Source of the DNA: Bryobacterales bacterium
GTDB taxonomy: Bacteria > Acidobacteriota > Terriglobia > Bryobacterales > Bryobacteraceae
Assembly (NCBI GenBank): GCA_003139735.1
Contig: PLGA01000168.1
Location: forward strand, 1 to 9,605
Direction: 5' to 3'
DNA length: 9,605 nucleotides
Below, piece by piece: positions 1 to 7,303 of the stretch (position 1 is its first letter; each line of letters begins with the position of its first letter). A program made the translations under genes and the position numbers. The notes below the pieces were generated by a model. It ran no database searches, was not told the origin of the DNA, and saw only the letters and a program-made list of their open reading frames with translations.

Positions 1-2
1 GC

Positions 3-575
3 AGCCCAGCGAGCCTGGCGTCGAGCGCTTCCAGCACCTGCACGGTGACGTTGAGCGCGGCGGCGCCATCGGGCGGGTCCACGGTGGCATTGGCCTCGAA
101 CAACACGCTGCTGACGGTTCCGGCCTCAGTGGCGGTGGCCGCGGGCGCCACCACGGCGGGCTTGACGGCCACGGCGGGGAGCATCGCTTCCAATCAGAGC
201 GCCAGCTTGACAGCCACGCTCAACGGGACATCGCAATTGGCTTCGATCGCGCTGACGGCGCCGCCGGCAACGGTGTCGACGCTGAAATGCGGCGCGAGCA
301 GCTTGGCGTCGGGCGCTTCCACCACCTGCACGGTGACGTTGAGCGCGGCGGCGCCATCGGGCGGGTTCACCGTGGCATTGGCCTCGAACAACACGCTGCT
401 GACGGTTCCGGCCTCGGTAACGGTGGCCGCGGGAACTGGCTCGGCGGGCTTTACGGCTACGGCGGGCAGCATCGCTTCCAATCAGAGCGCGAGCGTAACG
501 GCCACGCTCAACGGGAGATCGCAATCGGTTTCGATTGCGCTGACAGCGCCGGCGGCTCGTCCGCCTGCATCATAG
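3..575 (+). CDS. 3' end of a surface protein made of 96-aa Ig-like tandem repeats (partial)
   Basis: The frame is open from the window edge (first complete codon at base 3) to a TAG at 573-575, so the true start lies outside; the first in-frame ATG-like start (base 45) falls inside a repeat and is not a real start. The visible part is two copies of a Thr/Ser/Ala-rich unit with a 288-bp (96-aa) period. Each copy contains STTCTVTLSAAAPSGG-like, VALASNNTLLTVPASV and TATAGSIASNQSAS segments. Alternating small and beta-prone residues and one Cys per repeat beginning suggest an Ig-like/Big-type extracellular beta-sandwich domain, of a sort I associate with large secreted acidobacterial proteins. 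The end is a short PAARPPAS tail with no transmembrane helix, LPXTG or PEP-CTERM signal, so this C-terminus is not obviously anchored. Function (adhesion or cell-surface scaffold) is inference. It is convergent with the next gene. Confidence 0.75.
   Translation, partial: SPASLASSASSTCTVTLSAAAPSGGSTVALASNNTLLTVPASVAVAAGATTAGLTATAGSIASNQSASLTATLNGTSQLASIALTAPPATVSTLKCGASSLASGASTTCTVTLSAAAPSGGFTVALASNNTLLTVPASVTVAAGTGSAGFTATAGSIASNQSASVTATLNGRSQSVSIALTAPAARPPAS
3..575 (+). repeat. Two tandem 288-bp coding repeats, about 90% identical
   Basis: The segment starting at base 21 (tcgagcgcttcc) recurs at base 309 (tcgggcgcttcc), an exact 288-bp offset. By eye, about 27 differences occur over about 250 aligned bases, and the stretch encoding VALASNNTLLTVPAS is identical in both copies. 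The array probably continues to the left of the window. Confidence 0.85.
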
Positions 576-586
576 CGCTGAATGCG

Positions 587-625
587 GCGCCTGCCTCGGC
601 GGGTCCGGCGTGGCGGCGCAGGCGC
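587..625. terminator. GC-rich inverted repeat between convergent genes, possible bidirectional terminator
   Basis: GCGCCTGC (587-594) is perfectly complementary to GCAGGCGC (618-625), with a 23-base GC-rich loop. It fills the 50-bp gap between the stop of the + strand repeat protein and the stop of the - strand gene. Neither side has a T-run, so it is not a canonical Rho-independent terminator; its position is the main argument. Confidence 0.35.
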
Positions 626-3304
626 TCACCGCGGCGGCTCTTGCGGCGGTTGCAGGGCCTTCAAAGCGTCGGCAACGGGATCATGGGCCGACGCAAGCCG
701 TCGCACACGAGAACGCCATTCCGGGTTCTCACGCAAAGCCAATGCCGCTTCGTAACAGCGTATGGCAGCGGAGTAGTCGTTTGACCCCGTATTGAAGGCC
801 CGTTCCGCGTGGTAAGCGCCGGCAATGGCAAGGGCATCCGCCTGGCTGGGGACGCCCCGGACCGGCGGTATGCGATTCGGGTCGCTGCCGGCCGCCAGCT
901 TGGTATAGTTCGCCTCATAGGCGAGGCGGTTCAGCATGCCTCTGGGCGTCCCATATTCCGCCCGTGGGTACATGTCCGTGGACAGAAACAGGTTTCGGGC
1001 CAGCGGAAACCGGTCCAACACGCTAAAGACGGCGGCGAACTCATCCGGGAAGAATAGCAACTTATTGCCCAATAATCCGAACATGTCGTGATCCGGAACA
1101 TGGGACAACAGCCGCTGGATGTTCGGATCGTGGTTCCAGCGGTCAATGCGGTCATACTGCGCTTCAAGGGGCTCCATCGAAGCGATCAGATGCCCCTGCT
1201 CATGGGTCGTGAAATATGCCACGTCCGGGAAGACGCTCCGAATGGTGTTGATGACAATCAAGACGTCCTCGTAGTCGATCTGTTTGAGCTGCAGATACGT
1301 GGACATCACCCCGCCTTCGCTCAAGTGGCTGCGTACCAATTCGAAGAACTCCTTATTGAAGAGGTTCCCGGAATTGGCTACCCATACTGCGGAGAGTTCC
1401 ACGACGACGATGTCGTACTTGTCGCGGGTCTGCATCAGGTAGTTTCGGCCATCTGCAATGTGAACGGTAAGACGGTCGCTGCCGAAAGCGCCTTCAGCGC
1501 CCGTTTGGTTGTATTTCTCCGCCAACTCGACCATCTTGGCGGAGATATCCACCCCATCGATATGTTGAAATCCCAAACGATAAAGCACGCCGACATTGCC
1601 GCCGCCGCCCAGGCCGATGGTGAGCGCCCGTCCCAGATGCCTGGCGAACAGAGCGGGCTGAAAGGAGTGGTTCTTGGCGAAACCCGCGGTAGGCGACGAG
1701 GCGTCGAATTTCCCGTTGGTGTAGAACGCGATGCCGTTGCCATCTTCGGCCCGATGCACGGTGATGATGCCGCCGCTGGGATCTTCCGCGTGAGCGATGA
1801 TCCCGCCGCGCGCCGGCCGCATATAGGTGATCCAGCCGCCGAGCACCAGGTTCTCCAGGTTCCAGGCGGGCATCAATGCCAGCAGAACCAGCGCGGCGGC
1901 GGGCGCCGCATGGAGCAAGCGAGGATACGCTCCGATAACGATGCGGCGCTTTCCGCGCACGGCGATCAACCACGCCGCGATAACGACCGAAGCCGCGCTG
2001 GCCTCCAGGATGCGCTGCGATGAGACGCGTCCGATCAGGATGAATCCGGCAGCCAGCGAACCGACGATGGCTCCGACGGTATTCCAGGCGTAGACGGCGC
2101 CGACTTTCTTTCCGACGCTCCGGAACGAGCCGCTGAAGAGTTCCAGGATCAGCGGAAAACTGACGCCCATACAAAGCGCCGGGCCCAGAACCAAAATCAC
2201 GCAACAGGCGAACCGGGCCAACTCGCCCAGCGCAAATCCGGGATTGAGGTAGCTGAGGAAGGGCAGCCACGTCGGAATGCGGTCCCAGATGGGGAGAGTT
2301 ACGGCAACCAGTGCGCCTTCGGTAAACAATGCCGCGCTCAACAGCGATACCGGATCCCAGTCTAAGCGCCTGCGGATGCGCTCGAGCGACGCGGCGCCCA
2401 GGCCAATCCCGAACAGCAGCGTGCCGAGCATGGCGCCAAACGCGTATACCGACATGCCCACAACGGCGGCGAGGGTGTGAGTCCAGATATTCTCCAGGAT
2501 GAAAGTCGTAGCGCCCGTAAAGAAGGCCAGCACCAGCAGCGCCCGGCTGGAAAAAAGCGCGGGGACGGCGAGCGGCGGCTCCGCTTCGGGCGCGCCGGCT
2601 TCGCTCGACGACCGCATGGAACGGGTAGTCCAAAAGATATAGACATTCAGCAGGAACACGAGGGCCAGGGAACCTTGCAGGCCGATGAAGTAGTTAGTAA
2701 AGTACGTAGCGCCCAAGGCTCCGGCAGTGGCTCCCAGAGTATTGATCGCGTATAGCTCTCCCAACCGCGTGCGCAGTCCCTGTTGGGTCCGGATCAGGGC
2801 CCGGGCCAACAGCGGCAGGGTTCCGCCCATGACAATGGCCGGAAGGATCACGACCAACGTCGCCACGCTGTAGCGATACACATACAGGAAGAGCGGCGAG
2901 ACATTGCGCCCCACCAGAAACAGCGGGACCGTCCGGCTGAATATCGGGTAAAGGAACGGCACGGCCAGCGCATACAGCCCTACCAGCAATTCCAACGCGC
3001 CGTAAAGCCGCACGTGCTCGCGGATTCTCTCCGAATACCTCCCCAGCGCCCAACTGCCAATGGCCAACCCGGCCATGAACGCCGCCAGCACCATGGCGGT
3101 GGCGTGCGCGGTGATCCCGAGGATATAGCCCAGAATCTTCGCCAGCACGGTCTCTACAATCAGAGAGGAAGCGCCGGAGATGAAGAACAATCGCCGCGCC
3201 TTGCGATAAAGTTCCGTTCGATCCGGCTCGGCCAGTCGATCGGCTGCTGTCGTTTCGATCGAAGTTTGTATTTTGTTAACGATTACCGGTGGAAAGGTCT
3301 TCAT
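626..3304 (-). CDS. Fused membrane domain / spermidine synthase-like protein (892 aa), likely not an aminopropyltransferase
   Basis: Residues about 37-480 form a polytopic membrane domain with two similar halves: PAIVMGGTLPLL (155-166) with ELYAINTLGATAG (183-195), repeated as PALCMGVSFPLI (375-386) with AVYAWNTVGAIVG (403-415). This is the pattern of 'fused MFS/spermidine synthase' proteins. Residues about 490-710 are a Rossmann methyltransferase-fold domain with IGLGGGGNVG (563-572), VDIS (585-588) and ADGR (617-620). True spermidine synthases have a catalytic Asp in a YDxIxxDxxDP motif; here the segment is YDIVVVELSAVWVANSGNLF (630-649), with Glu/Ala instead, so polyamine synthesis is unlikely and the substrate unknown. 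The C-terminus (about 820-865) is a TPR-like helical hairpin. The ATG overlaps the TGA of the upstream sulfatase-like gene by 4 bp (ATGA), with only a weak purine stretch as ribosome site, so translation is probably coupled. Location: inner membrane. Confidence 0.85.
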   Translation of the reverse strand: MKTFPPVIVNKIQTSIETTAADRLAEPDRTELYRKARRLFFISGASSLIVETVLAKILGYILGITAHATAMVLAAFMAGLAIGSWALGRYSERIREHVRLYGALELLVGLYALAVPFLYPIFSRTVPLFLVGRNVSPLFLYVYRYSVATLVVILPAIVMGGTLPLLARALIRTQQGLRTRLGELYAINTLGATAGALGATYFTNYFIGLQGSLALVFLLNVYIFWTTRSMRSSSEAGAPEAEPPLAVPALFSSRALLVLAFFTGATTFILENIWTHTLAAVVGMSVYAFGAMLGTLLFGIGLGAASLERIRRRLDWDPVSLLSAALFTEGALVAVTLPIWDRIPTWLPFLSYLNPGFALGELARFACCVILVLGPALCMGVSFPLILELFSGSFRSVGKKVGAVYAWNTVGAIVGSLAAGFILIGRVSSQRILEASAASVVIAAWLIAVRGKRRIVIGAYPRLLHAAPAAALVLLALMPAWNLENLVLGGWITYMRPARGGIIAHAEDPSGGIITVHRAEDGNGIAFYTNGKFDASSPTAGFAKNHSFQPALFARHLGRALTIGLGGGGNVGVLYRLGFQHIDGVDISAKMVELAEKYNQTGAEGAFGSDRLTVHIADGRNYLMQTRDKYDIVVVELSAVWVANSGNLFNKEFFELVRSHLSEGGVMSTYLQLKQIDYEDVLIVINTIRSVFPDVAYFTTHEQGHLIASMEPLEAQYDRIDRWNHDPNIQRLLSHVPDHDMFGLLGNKLLFFPDEFAAVFSVLDRFPLARNLFLSTDMYPRAEYGTPRGMLNRLAYEANYTKLAAGSDPNRIPPVRGVPSQADALAIAGAYHAERAFNTGSNDYSAAIRCYEAALALRENPEWRSRVRRLASAHDPVADALKALQPPQEPPR

Positions 3305-5319
3305 CTCTTGGTCTCTTGAGTCCGCGAAGCGAGCTGCAACCCGACGAAGGACTCCCAGGTTTGGATCACATCGAGAGAGGGTTTGGTCTGGAACATGGGA
3401 CCGCCATCGAGGCTCTGCCCCGTCCAGGCATCATGGAGGAAGTCGTACGCGATCAAGCCCCGGGCAGTCATCAGGCCAATTTGGGTGGGCCTGCTGGGAT
3501 CCCCAACGAAACAGAGGACGTCGGGATACAAGGGGAGGGCATCCCGTGGAGTACTCAAGGCATTGTGTATGATGGCGCCGACGTCGCTCTGCCCGACGGG
3601 CCCAGCCGGTGGTTTCCAAGGGGAGTTGATCAGCTTGGCCACGGCGCGGTACTCCTCAACGTCTAAATTGACTCCGTGCCCCAGGAAGCCCTGCTCAAAC
3701 AGTTCTTCGCCATGGTCGCCGGTCACCAGGACCACGGTATCCTCCCGCCGGTGGAGTTTATCCAAGGCCGCCATGACGGATGCCAGGGACTCATCGACGA
3801 GCCGGGCGGCGTTCCAGTAGGTGTCGCGCGTCCAGGCGGCCCTGTCCGGTGAGATGTCCGCCCTGGGGATGGGCTGCAAAAGCAATCTCTTCGGGGCGCC
3901 CGGATAGTAGTACGGAAAGTGCATCTCCTGCCAGTTCAAGTAGGCGAAGAAGGGCTTATAGGGGTCGAGAGACGTGAGCCATCGCGTAAACGCGGCAGTC
4001 ACCAGAGGCGATGGAAAAGCGAGGCTGCCGGTCAACGTGGCGCCATACATTCGGTCCCGCGCCGGAAACGTGGTGGCATCCTCAAACCGGTCCGCGTGCA
4101 GCATATTGGTGCGGGATGCGATGTTTCCATGGCCTTCGTGCTGGCCGGAAAACACCCCTGTGGCGTAGCCCAACTCGTGAAACCGATCGATGAGGGAGAT
4201 GCCGTCGGTCTCGTCCAACGCGACAGTGCCATTCAGGATAGAAGTCACCGCGGCCGCGGTGAATCCATTGTGCGAGACGATTTGAATAGGGTAGCCGGGC
4301 AGGTTCCGCAGCGTCGGCATGACCGGGACGCCATTGACGTCCGCAGTCAGCAGATCTGCCCGCGCGGTTTCAAGTACAATCAAAAGCACGTTGCGGCGCT
4401 GGAGGGCGTTGGTCCAGCGCGGAATGACGCGGTTCCAGTGATACGACGGCAAGTCGCCGCCGATTCCGTCCTCGTCGATGCCGTTTCCCGGGATGTCGAC
4501 GGCGTAAGGATGCCGGCGCGGGTCGAACGGAGCAAAGTCCGCCGGACGGTCCATCATTCCATATCCGTCGCCGTCAAAATCCGTAAGCCTCTGGGCGGGT
4601 ATTTTATAAATGCGATATGCGAGGCTGTTGCCGAGCGCCTCATTAAGAGCCGGAGACGCCGCGACGATCAGTACCGGCGCGAAGAGCAACACGGCGTTAT
4701 AGACCAAGAGACGCCTCGGGCGCCACAAGCGCGCGTGACGCCGCGCGATGCGGGGCAGGGCCGACAGCGTTCGGACACGGCGGCCGACCAGGATCGCGCC
4801 GAGGATCAGGACGCCGAGCGACGCGAGGATCGGCGGTAACAGGCCGTTGAACTCGTCCTTGGCGTATGCCCATGCATTCCAGAGACTGCCTCCGCCGAGG
4901 TTGCGCATCAGCGTCAGATCGAATGCGCCCCTAAAGAACTGGAATACTTTAAACTCCGCCGTGACCGCTATGGCGAAGGTTGTCGCGACCAGAAGGCCAG
5001 GCAATTTGCCGAGGACGCTGTGTTTTCGAAGGGATCGCCCGGCCATGCTGAGCAGCGCCGTCAGACCGGTCAGCAGGACGATGGAGTAGCAGCAGAAAAG
5101 TGAGGCGTAAAGGGCCATCTCCAACCAGGAGAGATGCAGATGCCCCAGAAATGTAGGGCCCTTAGCCAGGACAGAACGTTCGCGCTCAACGAGAAAGAAA
5201 TTGTAAGCCGTGACGAGTAAACCGACTGCCACGGCGAAGAGCAGATGGCCGTCTTCGGGGCGCGACGACGCCGGCTCCCTCGAGACGACATCCGGCGTGC
5301 TTGAGGTCTCAACATTCAT
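3301..5319 (-). CDS. Membrane-anchored sulfatase-like (alkaline phosphatase superfamily) hydrolase/transferase with MopE-like acidic insert
   Basis: The 672-aa protein starts with about five hydrophobic helices (25-43, 66-92, 106-125, 160-178, 203-222), then a presumably periplasmic catalytic domain. NVLLIVLETARAD (310-322) supplies the metal ligand Glu317, as in LTA-synthase and phosphoethanolamine-transferase relatives. HNGFTAAAVTSILNG (350-364) holds Thr354 as the likely nucleophile. TGDHGEE (533-539) and GHG (547-549) give Asp535, His536 and His548. The Cys-x-Pro-x-Arg formylglycine motif is absent, so it is not a classical arylsulfatase; transfer or removal of a phospho-group on an envelope glycan or lipid is plausible but unproven. 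Between the two parts, residues 247-289 form an acidic segment (DFDGDGYG... IPGNGIDEDG) like MopE-type metal-binding motifs. The start is the only ATG fitting the N-terminus; the ribosome site is weak. A sigma-54-type promoter lies about 100 bp upstream, and the next gene overlaps by 4 bp. Confidence 0.85.
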   Translation of the reverse strand: MNVETSSTPDVVSREPASSRPEDGHLLFAVAVGLLVTAYNFFLVERERSVLAKGPTFLGHLHLSWLEMALYASLFCCYSIVLLTGLTALLSMAGRSLRKHSVLGKLPGLLVATTFAIAVTAEFKVFQFFRGAFDLTLMRNLGGGSLWNAWAYAKDEFNGLLPPILASLGVLILGAILVGRRVRTLSALPRIARRHARLWRPRRLLVYNAVLLFAPVLIVAASPALNEALGNSLAYRIYKIPAQRLTDFDGDGYGMMDRPADFAPFDPRRHPYAVDIPGNGIDEDGIGGDLPSYHWNRVIPRWTNALQRRNVLLIVLETARADLLTADVNGVPVMPTLRNLPGYPIQIVSHNGFTAAAVTSILNGTVALDETDGISLIDRFHELGYATGVFSGQHEGHGNIASRTNMLHADRFEDATTFPARDRMYGATLTGSLAFPSPLVTAAFTRWLTSLDPYKPFFAYLNWQEMHFPYYYPGAPKRLLLQPIPRADISPDRAAWTRDTYWNAARLVDESLASVMAALDKLHRREDTVVLVTGDHGEELFEQGFLGHGVNLDVEEYRAVAKLINSPWKPPAGPVGQSDVGAIIHNALSTPRDALPLYPDVLCFVGDPSRPTQIGLMTARGLIAYDFLHDAWTGQSLDGGPMFQTKPSLDVIQTWESFVGLQLASRTQETKR

Positions 5320-5584
5320 CCGTATCTCGGTGCACTACAGGCCGACGGCTCAATGCGGAAGGGCCGCACCACACGATCGCGATATTGACTGGCGAGCGGT
5401 ATTGATTTCGGTGGCACTGACCCCCGAAGCAATTGCCGTACCATTGCGCACACCGGGAACTTAGCGGCAGGGCGTATACACCAGCAGGATACCGTCGAAA
5501 AATGCGGCAAGATCAAGATTCAGACAATCTCCCAGGGGATTGGCGGTGGCGCAGAGTGACGGCAGTGCCGATCCAGCCTGAGTG
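5320..5584. other. Intergenic region upstream of the sulfatase-like operon
   Basis: This 265-bp gap holds the sigma-54-type element at 5428-5443 and little else that I can support. A near-palindrome ggcgtatacacc (5471-5482) lies about 30 bp upstream of the -24 element and might be an operator. No convincing terminator follows the TAG of the TonB-type gene at 5585-5587; only a short GC-rich inverted repeat (cggca/tgccg) without a T-run is present. A 66-codon open frame on the - strand here has no family features and no ribosome site. Confidence 0.5.
5428..5443 (-). promoter_or_regulatory. Sigma-54 (RpoN) -24/-12 promoter for the sulfatase-like/fused-synthase operon
   Basis: On the - strand the sequence is TGGTACGGCAATTGCT. 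Against the RpoN consensus TGGCAC-N5-TTGCW it differs at one position only (T for C after TGG), and the GG-N10-GC spacing is exact. The predicted start of transcription is near 5417, giving a leader of about 98 nt to the ATG at 5319. It is the best of three such sites in the window. Confidence 0.7.
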
Positions 5585-7210
5585 CTATCGGCCCGGCTTA
5601 AATTCGAAGCGCAAAACCATCTCGCTGGAAACCGGCTGATCGCCTCTGCGCGCGGGCCGGAATTTCGATGCGCGCGCCGCGTCCAACGCAGCGTCGATCA
5701 GCGGTTGCTGCGCGTCCGTGTCGGGGAGAGCGCTGGCCTTTACCACTTTTCCGTGGTCGTCGAGGGAAACCGTGATCCCCACCGTCTTCGGCGTTCGGAT
5801 CAGCACGTAGAGCGCAGAAGGACTGAGGCTGGGCCTCGCCGGCTGAATAGCTTCGGGCTGATAGTATACCGGCGCGGCGGGAGTCTGGACGGACGGCCTC
5901 CGAACCAGCGGCGGCAACGTGGCCAGCGGCCCTCTGTTCAGCAAGGAAGCTGTTTCGGCAACTCCAGGATTCGAATTCGGCGTCAATGTGGGAGGCGCAT
6001 CGAGAAGCACGCCCGCTTTGGGAACTGGCAGCTGGGCGACAGAGGGAGTGAAGGTCTTAAGGGGTGTGGAGCGGGAAGCTCCGTCGGATGGCGGCGGCGC
6101 CTGAGGCGGTGCGGCGGTAACGATATTGGACCTCACGGCCTGTACCTTCGGCTGCCCCACGCGGGGGTTGATCACTATCACCGATTCGGTTGCGGTTCCA
6201 GCGGGAGTGGAAACCGTCAACTGTACCTGAACTTGATCGCTCACGGGCGAGTAAAGAATACTGCCGCCCTTGACCTGCTCCGCCAGAAGTTGGAATTCCC
6301 GAATGCCATTCCCGTCCTGGATGGACAGCACGCCGGAGGTTGCACTCCTGATCACGGCGCTATCGCGCTTCCAGGTCACTTTCAAGTCTCCGCTCTGCCG
6401 CGTCACCTCAAACCCCATGGAAGACTGCTCCGGCTGGATGGAAGGCGGACTCGGCTGGGTGGAAGGGGCCGCCACGGGGCTGCGGCGGTTGATGAGATGA
6501 GCGAATGCTTGCGGAAACCGCGTTACGCCGGTGACGGCCGCGAGCGCAAGGGAGGCCGCGAGCAAGACCCAGGCCGCACCCTTGAGCACACGGCGGGGCG
6601 CGCGGCTTCGGGGAAGGGGACGCGGCGCCGGCGCGTGCTCCGTGCGAATGTCCAGCGCTCTCAGTTGCATGGCCTCAGCCCGGTGGCGTTCCGCATTCGC
6701 CAACAATGCCGGGTCAAGCGGAAACTCCAGGAAGGGGAAGTCTCCCGTCATACGGCCCCCGTCCCAAAAGAAGAAGCTCGCGTTGGCGGGCCCGGAATCG
6801 ACGGGTTGAATCAGCAGAAAGACGTGATGGGGATTTCGAAAAAACGCACCGGCAAGCGATAGATCGGATTCGTCCAGACGGAGGCCGTCCTCGCGGTGGG
6901 TCCGATAATACCCGACCAGTGAATGCCTGCCCGGAGCCTTTTCCAGAGCCACGATGGCCTGTTCGATCTCCTCCGCATCTCCCCTCGCGAGGGGCTGAAA
7001 GCCGGAGACGACCGTCGTTTGCCCGCTGATCCCGCCCTGCAGCAGGCCCGAACCGGCAGCGTTGGCGCCGCCATCCCGGAGTTGCGCTTGCATACCTTTC
7101 ACGACTTCAAGGGCAAGATGAACTTTGATGGGCGAACCGGGGAACGACCAGACATAATAGCCCGGTTCCGCCGACAGCAAACGCTCGTCGATAGCGGTGG
7201 CATGCGCCAT
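5585..7210 (-). CDS. Chimeric membrane protein: JAMM-like N-terminal domain, Ig-like domain, Pro-rich linker, TonB C-terminal domain
   Basis: The 541-aa protein has four parts. Residues about 15-165 resemble a JAB1/MPN (JAMM) fold: GLLQGGISG (55-63) matches the opening strand, VGYYRTH (99-105) followed by DESD (113-116) sits where JAMM enzymes have HxH...SxxD, and VFLLIQP (130-136) and FFFWDGGRM (146-154) follow. First His is Arg103 and Ser is Asp113, so peptidase activity is doubtful. A single transmembrane helix (211-228) preceded by Arg/Lys predicts a cytosolic N-terminus. Residues 266-346 look like an Ig/FN3-type beta-domain. A Pro-rich linker (about 350-463) leads to a TonB C-terminal domain (466-540; VGITVSLDDHGKVV, AARASKFRPAR). 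TonB domains normally contact outer-membrane transporters, but no ExbB/ExbD is nearby. Ribosome site GGAG lies 10 nt before the ATG. A terminator hairpin sits just upstream. Confidence 0.8.
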   Translation of the reverse strand: MAHATAIDERLLSAEPGYYVWSFPGSPIKVHLALEVVKGMQAQLRDGGANAAGSGLLQGGISGQTTVVSGFQPLARGDAEEIEQAIVALEKAPGRHSLVGYYRTHREDGLRLDESDLSLAGAFFRNPHHVFLLIQPVDSGPANASFFFWDGGRMTGDFPFLEFPLDPALLANAERHRAEAMQLRALDIRTEHAPAPRPLPRSRAPRRVLKGAAWVLLAASLALAAVTGVTRFPQAFAHLINRRSPVAAPSTQPSPPSIQPEQSSMGFEVTRQSGDLKVTWKRDSAVIRSATSGVLSIQDGNGIREFQLLAEQVKGGSILYSPVSDQVQVQLTVSTPAGTATESVIVINPRVGQPKVQAVRSNIVTAAPPQAPPPSDGASRSTPLKTFTPSVAQLPVPKAGVLLDAPPTLTPNSNPGVAETASLLNRGPLATLPPLVRRPSVQTPAAPVYYQPEAIQPARPSLSPSALYVLIRTPKTVGITVSLDDHGKVVKASALPDTDAQQPLIDAALDAARASKFRPARRGDQPVSSEMVLRFEFKPGR

Positions 7211-7229
7211 AGCTGTGTGTCTCCGTAAA

Positions 7230-7266
7230 CTAAAACAAACATGCAGCCGCGCCAGCCGGCTGCATG
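7230..7266 (-). terminator. Rho-independent terminator after the PEP-CTERM gene
   Basis: Perfect 10-bp stem CATGCAGCCG (7240-7249) / CGGCTGCATG (7257-7266) with a 7-base loop. Read on the - strand it is followed by the T-rich tail TTTGTTTTA (7239-7231). It lies 37 bp past the TAA of the PEP-CTERM gene and ends only about 20 bp before the start codon of the TonB-type gene, so it may act as an attenuator for that gene. Confidence 0.75.
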
Positions 7267-7303
7267 CGTACGCTCAAAGCTCGAAATGATGCGATCACGG
7301 GAC

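Noticed and set aside
1494..2633. 379-codon - strand frame within the fused-synthase gene
   Set aside because: Same strand, different frame from a gene with conserved membrane and nucleotide-binding motifs; composition is Arg-rich and featureless.
626..3304. Assignment as a genuine spermidine synthase (speE)
   Set aside because: The catalytic Asp motif is replaced and the large membrane domain places it in the fused family of unknown reaction.
3301..5319. Assignment as a classical arylsulfatase
   Set aside because: No Cys/Ser-x-Pro-x-Arg formylglycine motif; the active site resembles Thr-nucleophile relatives.
5412..5427. Perfect TGGCAC on the + strand as a divergent sigma-54 -24 element
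   Set aside because: The -12 position reads CCCGA instead of TTGC, and no + strand gene follows.
5316..5516. 66-codon - strand frame in the gap upstream of the sulfatase-like gene
   Set aside because: No ribosome site, no recognisable feature, spans the predicted sigma-54 promoter and overlaps the start of the real gene.
5582..6862. Long + strand open frame opposite the TonB-type gene, and similar long frames at 1088-2023, 3919-4839 and 7642-8634
   Set aside because: Arg/Gly/His-rich translations without domains, lying antisense to genes with clear motifs; typical shadows in GC-rich DNA.
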